Origin: Dicaeum eximium
Taxonomy: Eukaryota; Chordata; Aves; Passeriformes; Dicaeidae
Reading direction: 5' to 3'
Length of the DNA stretch: 64,000 nucleotides
NCBI GenBank assembly: GCA_013396995.1
Contig: VWZP01008345.1
Span: 186,001-250,000, forward strand
Of the stretch, positions 1 through 11,300 are shown one piece after another (within the stretch, counting starts at the first letter, position 1; the number at the start of each line of letters is the position of its first letter). The notes under the pieces were generated by a model that did not search any database, was not told the DNA's origin, and saw only the letters and a list, made by a program, of their open reading frames with translations. The position numbers and the translations under genes are program-made.

Positions 1-3000
1 TTTATAGATGGTTCAGCTTAATTTCTAAATTTCTTTATTAGATGTCTGTCACACTCCAAGAACAAGTGTTTTTGATTAGCATGAGCACCACCAGTGTTAA
101 AGATACAGCAATTAAAAAAAACCAAATGTGCTTTAAAAACAAGAAAACAAATACTTAAAATAGAGAGCTCAATGCTTCCCTTCCCACTGAGGGCAGAATT
201 TTAGCAGGAAATCTCTCAAATCTGTGTTGCTTCTTGATGTGCTGATAAAGTGACTGAGGCTCCCCACCTCCTACCAAGTTACTTTTTACTCAGCAGAGTA
301 TGAACATTGCCAGCTTCTCTAACCCACCAAGGAGAGAAGGAGATGAAATTTAAGCAAACAGGCCATCCTCTGACAGAGCAGTGCTGGGGTGTTACCTTTG
401 TGTATTTTCCTTTGTATCAGAAAATGTCCATACTGGGAAAATAAATAGGCAAATCTGTGGGCCTTCAGCATTGCCCATCTGAGACAGCAATTTGATTCCT
501 GCTGCTCTTCATGTGAATTTTGTTCCTCAGACACTGGAAGTGCAATTGTCAAATTAGCAAGTCTAATAAATAATGGGTACCCCTGAGCTGAGGAAACGTG
601 GACTAAGCAGTCAGGCTTTTGAAGGTGAGATGGCTTTAGAAATCCTGCCAGAAATCTGAGTGACTGACTTGTCCAGGAAAGGTGAGGCTGAGTGTGGAAT
701 TGAACCCCGAGATGACTGGTGTCTAAATTTTCCTGCTATTCAGTATTCCTTGCTTTGTACAGCATCTGTATTTCTATTTTTGTCCCCTCTGAAAGTAATT
801 TAAATTTGGCTTCTTGCAAAGGTAAATGCAGTAAAATGAGTGATGTAGAAAAGGCCTGAAAGGCAGCAAATTTCCTGAGCTGAGCACAACAGCATTGGCC
901 ACATCACACCCAGTGGTGGGTTCTCTTTATGTATGGTAAGTCATGTTTTCCTTGCAGATATATTAGTGGCTTTAGAAAATCTCTGTAACTCCAGTAAATC
1001 TATTTCTGGTGTGTTATTGACTGATGCAAGAATTCTAACTTCTTTTTTTTTTTTATTTTCTTTTTATTTTTTTACTTTGAAAGGAACATCCATACATCTA
1101 TGAGTTTAAACTCTGTCATTCATTTATTTGAACCTGGAATGGGCCCGTATGTCCTTGTACAAATGAAGAACTGCTCAAGGCTGATTAGTATTCCCTCAAC
1201 CTTCATGGATTATTATTAGCAACTTTTCCCCCTTGAATGTTTACAGAGCTTTTGTGAGCTTTTTACATCAGTTAGCTTGTCCTTTCAATTTTCTATTATA
1301 CCTTTTGTAATTGCTTTCTGTCTGTATTTGATATGTTGTTGCTTTACTCCAGTAACTTCCATTATCACTTTTAGCTTTGCTGTTGCTGGGATCAACCTGA
1401 TTTCGTTATTTACTCTGTTTGCTTTAAATATCCCTTCTTTCTTGTTCTCCCCCCTCCTCTCCCACCATCTTTCTGGGAATATTTGAGCTTAGCAACATAA
1501 TGCAGTCTGAAGCCTTGTTAGCTTCATAGCCTAAGACCATGATTGCTTAAAGCCAAATGATATCTTATCATAAAGCACTAAACACCCACAGACCATTATT
1601 GAATTTATCATAGCTACGAGCTCAATACACAGTGAAAGATAAACTTGTTTTTTACTGCCTGTGGAAGTTGGCAGGTTGATTCCTCCTTTAATTCTCATTT
1701 TTGTCAATACCAGAATAATTAAATCCCCATCAGTAAGACCAGTTTATTCCCAGCTCTCTCACCACAGTGAGTCCAACTACTTTTTTTCAGCACAGGGTGG
1801 GGTAAAACACAACAAAATCCCACTCCAAGCCTTCCTGCTTGTTCATGTGCTTCACTGCCTACCAGAGGCTCTGCTCCCTGCAAAAGGAGGGGCTGGGATG
1901 CTGCCCAGGCCCTCCTCTCCCCATTTCTCAGTGTGATGTGACAGACATGGATGATTGCTCTTTGCAGACAAACTCTGGAGTTCACTAAGTGTGTAAGGGG
2001 CCTGGGTGTGCTGGTTCCTGCTGCACACACAGGCCTGACAAAGTTTAACCAGCACCTGCTATTCCCAGCCCATCCAAACCAGCTCCCTCTGTCACTGGAG
2101 GAGTGAAGCCCCCTCTTTGCCGAGAGAAAAAATCACTGTGTTATAATAAACACAGAATGTGGATGCAAATTTTCTTAGCCATTTAAAGTCAGAAATGGAG
2201 TTTCCCTCTGTTCCACGCTCCAGCTGTATGTGCTGTTATCCTTAAGCAACTCTCTTGCTTCTGTTCCTTGTAACCTGGCACCAGCTCTCCTTGCCATGTC
2301 TTAAATATAAGGAATAAATGACTATTTCACAAATGAGCTGTTGCTTTTTCTGCATCCCTCACCACAGGGGCACTGGGTACTCAAACAGCCATTACCAGGC
2401 TGCAAAGCAGCATCTCTCCAGAAGACAAACTGTGCTTCACAAAATATTTATTGTGTAGGTCCAGGCTCAGATTTAGACTTGTGTACCAATCTATTTTCAG
2501 TCTTTAGGTAGGTTTCTGTCGCACTTTAGAGATGCAGACTGATCTTCTGTTGCAAAAAGTGCAAAATACTGGAAAAGCTCAGCTTTTCAATAAGGAAAAG
2601 ATGGCCTACACAGTTACAAGGCTTCTTTGTTGCAGACTTGAGTCATTTAAATAAAGGCAGAAAGGAAGTTGTGTAAAAATGATAAAACATAGGGGACAGC
2701 CATATCTGGCTATTTAGCTTTTATTCCTCATTTTGCTGTGCAAGGTTTCCTTTCTCCAAATAATTCAAAAATTAATTCCTTTCTCAAAATAATTAGCAAA
2801 AAACTCCATCCATAAAGCCCTGCCTTGAGCTTAATGGTAGGTCAATGAGCCTGTGTTATTTCTGGTACTGAATGCTGTCTGTGATTATTGCATTCATTAA
2901 TTTTTATATAGGAAATAATACCTCTGCCTAGATCTATAGCAGCATATAGATTTCTGTTCCAAATCAAGCATCATCTGTAACTGTGGATGTGAGGGAAGCA

Positions 3001-5004
3001 CAGAGCTGGTACAGCATCAGATCAGGTTAAAGAATTCAATTCCATAGAAATAACCAATGGCAGTGCTTATTATTATATTATGCAATTAAATATTACAATC
3101 CTGCAGAACCTTTCTGATCTCCCTTGGTTCATGTACTTTTTTAAAAAATAGTTTAAGTGGCTGTCTCTTAGGTGTCCAAACTCTGGCTATAGTTCTGGTG
3201 GATATAACCCAGACCTGCTTTTAGAGTCATTCTTTACCTAGTAAAACCAAGTAAAATCTAATTCCTTGTGTCTTATTGATCTCATTTGCTATAATATTTT
3301 CTTCAGTCATTAGAATAAATGTCAGTGTATGGCTGACATCCAGAATGTGGTTTCACACACACTTCTGGCCTCAGAAAACCCTCATATCCAGTTGCTCCAC
3401 AGCTTTAAGGTATGAAACAATCTCAGCTTACAAAGTTGCATCACCAGTTTTCAGAAAAAGGTCTTGAAAAGAGCAAGGAAAATTTTAATCTGCTTTTCAA
3501 GCACATAGTAGAAATCTGGGATTTTTTAAAGTGCTAAATGGCATGGACATCATCCCAAATGATGATTTTTATTTACCAGTTGAATGTGGAGGCTTTCTGA
3601 AAGCCAAGCTGAGGATCAAATGCCCCATTCTAGGTGCTTGGTTGATTTATGTAATGAAATGTCCCTGCTTAAAGCCCAAAGGTCTCACTTTCTAAATGGA
3701 TCAGAAGCAGAAAAGGTGATGGAGAACTGCAGTGTGCCCAGTCTGTGTGATGGCAACCAAGAGCCAGAGAGGTCAAGGCCATCAGCTCACTGGAAGTTGC
3801 CATTCCCAGCCCCTGCCAGGGATCCTCTCCCCCCACACCACTCCAGGCTCCTGCTGGACAAAAGCTCTGGATGTACCTTCAAGGAGACAGCGTGGTGCTT
3901 CTGGCATCTTGGGAAAAGGGGCTGGCAGAAAGCATTTATAGCACTGAAACCCTCAGTTCTGCATCTTCTCCTAAAGCCAGGAGCGCAGCTTTATCGACTG
4001 AAGATAGAGCAGAGAGGTTTGGTCTTTAAGACACTGTAATACAGCTTCTGAGCACCTGACAACTTTCTCAGTTCCCTCTCCCCTCTCATGACCCTTTTTA
4101 GGTGTATTGTATCACTTTTGTTCTCTATACTGCAGGAGATGAAGAGCAACAGATGTGCTTCTCCATTTTCTTCAGGGTCTTGCAAACCTTGCCTGGGGAT
4201 ATTTGTTAGTTTCTGGTTCCTTCTAATTTCCTTCTGCTTGAAAGAATAAGACATAACAGGCCATCTGCATATTTGTACTTCTCAGATGAGGATTATTTCA
4301 TTTGCGAGGAGCTTAATAGAATTCTGAAGAGTCAGCTTTGTTTATCATTTTAGGGAATGGGACAACATTTCTGCTTAAAAACTAATTACCAGAATATAAC
4401 TCAGTGGTGAGACCTTGTCGGGATTGAGAAAAATCCCAGATCCCCAGGAGAGCTATCGGTCCTTTTGTCATTTGTAAAACTGACTTTAAAATGATAGCAT
4501 TAGTGATTAAAGACTGAAAGAAAGAAGACTCAGAATAACCAATGGATTCTCTGGCATATGTTAATATATTCTGTTTGGAAAGGTTACTTCCATTTATATT
4601 CCAGATGAAAATGCTTGGTGACTTTATAGCATGTAATCTCATTTTTTCCTACAGAAGCTGAGTACTCTGGTTAGCACTGGGACTCATAACCCAAAAAATG
4701 GTGATGAATTGAATTAATAAAGAAGTGTTGATTTCAATAAAAACACATTTTAAAAGATTAGAAATAAACACACTGAGCGAGAGAGAGAAATTTTTTTCTT
4801 AAATATAATTTTTCTTTTGATTATATCCTCTATAGTAAATTTAATACTATAATGTTAAAAAAATGTACAAGAAGTTTGGATTTAATAAAAAGAATTCTGT
4901 AAATTGCTGATCTAAACTATTTTAATTGATTTTTATGGTTATTTAATTTTATTTGGTAACATAAAAAAATCTAAAATAAACAAGAAAGACAGGGATCTTT
5001 TTAA
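1..5004. other. Unique non-coding sequence, no gene seen
   Basis: I recognise no exon, RNA gene or transposon here. A T-rich low-complexity tract lies at 1041-1078. The stretch from about 4740 to 5000 is strongly AT-rich. A small perfect stem of 8 bp around a single base lies at 2572-2588. The 151-codon open frame at 3584-4039 (+) has no recognisable domain and reads through GC-rich sequence, so I treat it as chance. The small hydrophobic frame at 1277-1486 follows from T-rich composition. Confidence 0.7.
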
Positions 5005-5315
5005 ACGAGTCCAGAGGAGGCCACTGGGCTGGAGCATCTCCCTTTTGAGGACAGGCTGAGAGAGCTGGAGAAGAGAAGGCTCTGGGCTGACCTTGTAGCA
5101 TCTTCTAGTGCCTAAAGGGGCTGCAAGAATCCTGGAGAGGGACTTTTGGCAGGGGCATGTAGTGATGGGCCAAGAGGGAATGAGTTTAAACTGACAGAGG
5201 GTAGATTTCCATTAAATATTAGGAACGAAATTCTTCCCTGTGACATTGGTGAGGCCCTGGCACAGGTTGCTCAGAGAAGCTGTGGCTACCCCATCCCTGG
5301 AATTTTCCAGATCTC
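5005..5315 (+). repeat. CR1 LINE fragment (end of ORF2), 3' end missing
   Basis: The sequence matches the 3' part of the reverse-transcriptase ORF of avian CR1 non-LTR retrotransposons as I know it. Hallmarks in order are GAGTCCAGAGGAGG, GGACAGGCTGAGAGAGCTGG, GAGAAGAGAAGGCTC, GGGCATGTAGTGATGGGCCA, GGCACAGGTTGC and CCCCATCCCTGG. One frame (5146-5314) still reads GNEFKLTEGRF, close to the conserved C-terminal part of CR1 ORF2. About 15 bases are missing near 5022 compared with the usual sequence. Similarity fades after about 5315, before the 3' UTR and the terminal octamers, so the end of the element is lost. The copy is dead and cannot encode a working protein. Boundaries are within about 15 bp. 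Confidence 0.93.
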
Positions 5316-8244
5316 TATAATGGTTTGAAGCTTAGAAATTTTCTCCTTCCTTTTCTAGGTTGGGACATCAATGAGACCTTTCTCAGTTTTTCCCTGAAAT
5401 CTTTTCCACTCCTTTACATTCAGTCTGACTGAGGATCTAATTATTGCTAAAGTGAAAATCCACTTGCAAGGGAAGTGTTTGAGCTTGTAGACTGCTTTGG
5501 AGTTTGAAAAATCACTTTTCTCCCCTGGTATTTTTTATTTTAATATTCTTGTTCCTCTCGAAGTCTTTCTGTTCCTGGGAGGACTGAGGAATAGATTGTT
5601 TTCATTATCATTATTTCAGAATGGGGGGCAGGAATGGGTAATGATCCTATTTCACACTTCCATGAGTTGCCATGTGGTGATGACATATGCCCTCCAGCAG
5701 GAAATACTAACAAGTGGCTCTGAATTTGCATTGAGCCATGCTGTCATTCCCAAAACTCTGTATGTTTTCTGCAGGATGTAGAACCTGGTACCCCCTAGAC
5801 CTTCGTAAATGCTATTGTAAATTGCTATTCAAAAATTGCTGTGCAGTAACTTGAGGACTTTTAGTGACATCTCTCGGATGTTCTCCCTTCTACCTCCTCT
5901 CTCTTCTTTTGGTCTCAAAGCAGAAGAGGTGTTTTAATGGGCACCTTAAAAATACAGGCCCCAAAACAGGAGACAAAACTAGGTCTACTTGGCAATTTAG
6001 AGGTCTCTTAGTCCTCTATAATTATAATTATGGATGGATCCCAGGCAGCACACAATTATTGAAATGTAACTTTTAAATGAAAGTGAATATTTCATCTTGA
6101 CCTGCTGTCATCTAAAAGGAAGATATCTCCTGTGTGATCTAGAGCAACTTTTGTCTCTGTTGTAACAATCCTTAGTGTGCCCACATTCCCTCTCAGGACT
6201 GCACTCTGAGAAGGTGTGAGCCTAGCAGGATATTTGGGGTTGGATGCTGTCAGGGAAGGAGAGTAAAGCCTTGCTGGTACAACGGGAAGTGAATTACTAA
6301 AACACATCTGATCCTTGCAGAAGCAGGAGGAAGAGCTGTGGGATATTGGATGTGGCTGTGCTGGAGCACACCTTGGTGCTGGGCAGAATTTTGGGTGTTG
6401 ATGTGTGAAGAGCAGAAAGTGAAGAGCAGTAGGTCAGTGTAATGAGCTACAGGGAAGAGCCAAAGAACGGATTAATTTGTCAGCAAAACAAAAGGTGAAT
6501 CACTGAATTCCTGTTTAGTGCATCCATTGCAGCAGTGGTGTAACATCTCTGCAGAGAGCACTGAAAGTGTGATGTACAAACATGGGACTTCCTGGTATGT
6601 CACACATAAAACAGACTCAGTGTGTGTCCTGGGCATGGGCCAAAGATTTCTCTCTTTCCTTTGTAGTAAGGAGAAAAGATATCATAAATAAATCAAACTT
6701 GAGAGGAGTGATTCCTACTCCTCAGGTGGCTCATCAGATCTGAATATGATAAACATTAAATTACAGCAATTTCAGTATAAAGTCAATTATCTATGCATAG
6801 CAAATCAAAATTAGACACATCCTTTAGTCGGAAATTCATCCTAAAAGAGATACAATTCTCCTGCTGGAGAACTCTAAAAGGAGTGAGATACCAGGATCTC
6901 ATTACTCTGAATGCTGACTGAAAGCTCTAAACCCTTACAGGATGATAAATGTGGCTTTTAATTTTTATCAGAGCTGTTAGAATTTCTCCTACTCCTGCAC
7001 TTTTTGACAGAGGCAAATAGTACAACCAGAAATTATGCAGAGTTACTGGAATGCATACTTTTAAATAATGGACACAAACAGGAAAAGAGTTCAGAACTGC
7101 CAGCTGCTGGGGTTTTCCTCTTCTTCTAGAAGTAGAGGAAGGAGCTGGCTAGAAAAAAGGGAGGCAGGTTCATTAAGAATTTAAGATAGGGACAAAGATT
7201 TTTGAAAAGATCTTTGCTTTTATTTCTGCTCTGCCACATAACCTGAATTGGCACCATGACTTCTGTCTGCTGTTTTCCTGTGCTTTACCTTCTCTGAGTT
7301 TTGTCTCACTATGTTGGATAATGTTCCTTTTGCCTTTTTTTTTTTTGCTGCTCTGAGGCACTTGAACATTGTAGTTTCACCAAAAGCATAAACAAAAATG
7401 TCTTCAGTTTATTAAAAATAAATTATTAATTGTATGGAAAATTGATGAGAAACCTGGATATTTGGATGTCCAGTCTACTCCCTCACTCATCATGATCTTC
7501 ATACTCAGCAGGAAATAATGTTTGAAGGACATTATTAATGTTTGAACCCTTTTGAGGATGGGGTGGAATTTCCACCTGCCCTGTGGATCAGGTTTTTCTA
7601 AGACAACTGGAAACATTGTCCTCTGGCTCAGGGTGAGAGAAAACTCCTTCAGAGGTCCCTGCTTTTGACCTTTTGGCTCTAGGTCACTTTTATTTTCAGC
7701 TGGCTGGTGAGGTGTATTCTGGTGTGGTTCAGGACCTGATCTCACAAACCACTCTGCTGCTGCTGTGGGTCTGCTTTCCATGCCTGGGCAGCAGAGCCTC
7801 TGCATGGCTGAGCAGTCCCTCTCTGTGAAAACTGGGGGAAAAAAATGAATCTGTCTTGCAGGAGTGGAGTTAATGTGCAAAATTACTGTATTAGTTCACT
7901 GATGGATTTGCTTCTGCAGAATGGACAACTGGAAACTAACATCCAATTTGTTTAATGGGGACATGGGAAGAAGATAAATCCTGAAGAGGGATGTTAATGA
8001 CTGTAATAATTAATGGTTTAATCTGAAGCACTTTGAGGGTGCTTTGTGAAGGTCCCAGTGTCACATGCTGGGTGTGACAGCACAGAGCCAGGGCTGCAGG
8101 GGGTGGCACCCACAGATCAGAATGACAGCCTGCTTTGGTTTCATGTGAGGCTTGCAGGGACAGGTGACAGCTCTTACTGGACCAACAGGTGAAGCTGGGA
8201 GAGGCAGCAAACTCCAGGGTGTGTGAGCCTTTCCCTCTCATGAA
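5316..8244. other. Unique non-coding sequence, no gene seen
   Basis: No recognised gene or element. A 14-bp imperfect tandem (GTGAAGAGCAGAAA then GTGAAGAGCAGTAG) lies at 6405-6432. A run of 13-14 T lies near 7335. The minus-strand open frame at 7404-7880 (158 codons) shows no known domain, no splice context I can defend and no coding-like bias, so I do not call it a gene. Confidence 0.65.
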
Positions 8245-8336
8245 AGCACAGAATTGCAGAATATTCTGACTTGGAGGGGATGCACAGGGAACACGGGGTC
8301 CAGCTCTTAGCCCTCCCCAGGACATCCCCAAGCACA
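8245..8336 (-). repeat. CR1 LINE 3' UTR end
   Basis: Read on the plus strand, this segment runs in the order expected for the reverse complement of a CR1 3' terminus. It has an octamer-like start (CACAGAATTGCAGAATATTC), then CTGACTTGGAGGGGATGCAC, then GGTCCAGCTCTTAGCCCT and CCAGGACATCCCCAAGCAC. The element therefore lies on the minus strand and only its last 90 bp or so are recognisable, the usual result of 5' truncation on insertion. Divergence is high. The minus-strand open frame at 7936-8430 crosses it and is a shadow. Confidence 0.8.
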
Positions 8337-11300
8337 TTTTCCTCAGGTTTATACCTCCCCCGTGGTGTGGGGGCTGCAGCTTCCCCCAGGATGCCTGGGA
8401 TGTGTCTCCTGTTCCCCTTGGGGCTGCCAACCCTCTGTACAGTGCACTTACCTGTTAAGGCATTTGCTGACCCTTCAGATAGCAAATAGAGCTATTTATA
8501 TATTTGTATGATATTTACCTTAATCTATTCCTAAAACTATGCTTTTATTGCTAGGAATATTTAAATTGGTTGGGGAATTCCTGTTTTATCCTGACATTTA
8601 TTCCTTAGCATCCAGTGTGTCCTGCCAGCCTGCAAACATTTACCTCAGCTATTGCTTTGCCTGGTGAATATTGGTGCTCCTGACTAAACCACATCCTTGC
8701 AAGTGTTTCTATCACATGGATTTTTGCTAAGATGGGCTGTCCTGCTTGCTGCAAGTTTGTGGTGGTTTTCCTTCCATTCCTTTCCTTGTGGGCTGGACCA
8801 GTGCAATCTGGTCCCAGCCAGGTTTTCTGTGCTTGCTCACTAAACCTATTCATTACTAAGCAAAACCCTGTAACAACGTGTTTGATATTCCTCCCTGCTG
8901 CAGGGAGAAAGTTCCCTCAGTGAGCTGAATCTGGGAAACTTGTCCCTGAGAGGTTTCCTTGCTGTCAGTTCAAAGGGTGCTTGAACAAGGTCACATCTCC
9001 TTCGTGGTGGAGCTATCCCAGAAAAGTGCTCCTTAAAACCAAAGGACTTTCTCTATGTAAATCTCTTTTACTATTGCACATTAAGGAAGCAGTTAACCTT
9101 AAGTTGTCCTTCTCCTTGAGAGAGCTGCTGTTAAGCTTTTCTGACCTGTGGGCTTTTAGAAGTTTTAAGCACATATTAACAAAATGTGCTCTCAAGAGGA
9201 ATGCGAGTAATGCCAGTCACTCCAGGCTGACAGGGACCTGTCACCAAGTGACACTTTCTCCTGGGGAGGGGTAAGGCAGACATCAAGGAAGCCTTTCTCC
9301 TCCCTGAAGGAATCCTGCCAGCTGGCACTGGCTGTTCCAGCAATGGGAGGCTTTGGCAGGCAGCAGGGTGAGCTGTGGTTATTGAAAAATAGGCAGAAGT
9401 AGCAGCAGCTGGCAGCTTGAAGAATCTCTGACAGTGTGATGATAACCTGTCTAGTACTGCCATCATTCCAGCTCAGCAGGACCAGAAAAAGTCCTGATGA
9501 TTTGGGGGGATATGGAAAAGCTGTGAGTTTTTTCTACTTTATCAAGGAATGGTTGATTTCTTACAGCATGAAGGATTGTTTTAGCATTTGCAGAAATAAA
9601 GCCTCTAAGGCCCACTTGAGCTAAGTTTTACAGTTGTATTTTTAGTGAGAAAATAAAAATTAGTTTGAGCATCAAGTTTCTTTCAGAAATCTTATTGCTA
9701 CAGCAAACACCTTTTCCCTGTAAGGGGGAGGAGTGGGTGTTGCCCCCCTCCCGTTCATTGTGTGACTTGGGCAGTTTGTTTCAGCTTGGTGAAGTGAGTA
9801 GGTGATCTGCAGTGTAGCTGGGAAAAGAGCAGATGAAATAGTAAATGTCATGGATGATTTCCATGTACAGAAGCAGGCAGGGTTCCCCAGCCACAGGGAG
9901 ATCTGGAGCTCTGGAGGTGCAGGGACAGCTGTTCCCACCTGGCAGGTCCCCTAACCCTGCAGCCACCTGAGCCCACTGCAGGGTGCCCAGTTGCTGTGTA
10001 AAGGAGCACCTCAAGTGCCCAGCAGTGAACAAAGCAGTGTTTTAGTCTGGGCTGAAGGCCTTTTCTCCTGTCTCTGAGAGTGCTTGGCTGGCATTTTAGA
10101 GAGTAACATTACTGACTGTCCAAATGAATTATTCCACACAGCCAGACTGAGGCTAAATAGGCCCCAGTTGTCCCTTCTGGAAAGGATTTGTGCTGAAATG
10201 AGGACTGCTGTTGTGGTCATTGAGAGATGAGGATGCCAGACAAACACATTTCAGGATTTAGTCTGGAGAGAAGGCACAAATTTGTATTTAGATCTTGAGA
10301 AATGAAAGAAGCCTGTCTTTTTCTGGTGAGTGGAAAAGGTGCACCAGAGAGTTTGAGGTGTCCATACACAGAGCACTGATGTGTTTCTGGGGCTAATCCC
10401 AAAACAGGATATTGTCCTAAAAAAAAAAAAGCATCTGTGTGACAGAGCTTTTGTATCTGGAGAAGCTTGACAGCCTGCCCAAAGTATGGGCTGGAATCCA
10501 AACTGTTGGAGTGAAAGACTCTTGGGAATCATGGGCACCTCTTGAATTCTGGAGCAAAGCTTTGGATTTCAGCTCAGTCCAATGCTTTGCTCAGACAACT
10601 ATTATTTCTCATTAGCAGGTACCTAAAATTGCTCTGGAAGCTGCCTTGTACAAATGTAATAAAGTATGTTCTGAGTGTTTATACAGTGCCAAGTATTAAT
10701 TAACATGAAAGATACCAGCAATTGACTGAACCCTCTGCAAGTAATTTTATTAATGTTTAATCCTTATTAATGACATAATATAATTATTTGGGTGCATGTT
10801 TTCCTAGCAGGTTTAGCACACTCAGGCTCCATCATTTCCTTCACAATAGAGATAAGCTAAGGCTCAGGAATAAAGCTGAGCTCCAGTTTCCCAGCCTCCA
10901 GCTCAGCCTGCAAGCCCTCCACTTAGCAGGAGTGCTGGGAAGGGATGGCAGCACAGGAACCACCCCCAGGGAACTTTTGAGTGCAGGTATGGATTTGGGG
11001 AGGGAGGCCAGTGCTTTTCTAATAAAACTGAATCCTGTTTGAAGGTGTGCGCCTGACTCCTTGGAGCCCTCGAAAATCCCATCTGGGAAATCTGCCTCAG
11101 ATTGTTTTCAGCCAGATTTGATGTTGCAGCAAGATACCTGATTAAAATGTGCCTGATGGAATGAAAGAGTCTTAGCGCTGGATGAGAACTGTGATTGTCT
11201 CTGGGGCTGCAGTCGTGGCACAGTAAATACCTGAGCTGCAAGTTTGAGATGCTGTGGCATACAAGCCAGGTTGCCACTGAATTTTGTTTTCAAATGGCAC

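Noticed and set aside
1041..1078. T-rich tract read as the complement of a retroposon poly(A) tail
   Set aside because: It is interrupted by other bases and no element body or target duplication is visible beside it.
3584..4039. 151-codon plus-strand open frame
   Set aside because: No recognised family. Part of its length lies in GC-rich sequence that is open in a second frame as well.
7404..7880. 158-codon minus-strand open frame
   Set aside because: No recognisable domain, no splice or promoter context, ordinary base composition. Frames of this size are expected by chance in 64 kb of six-frame reading.
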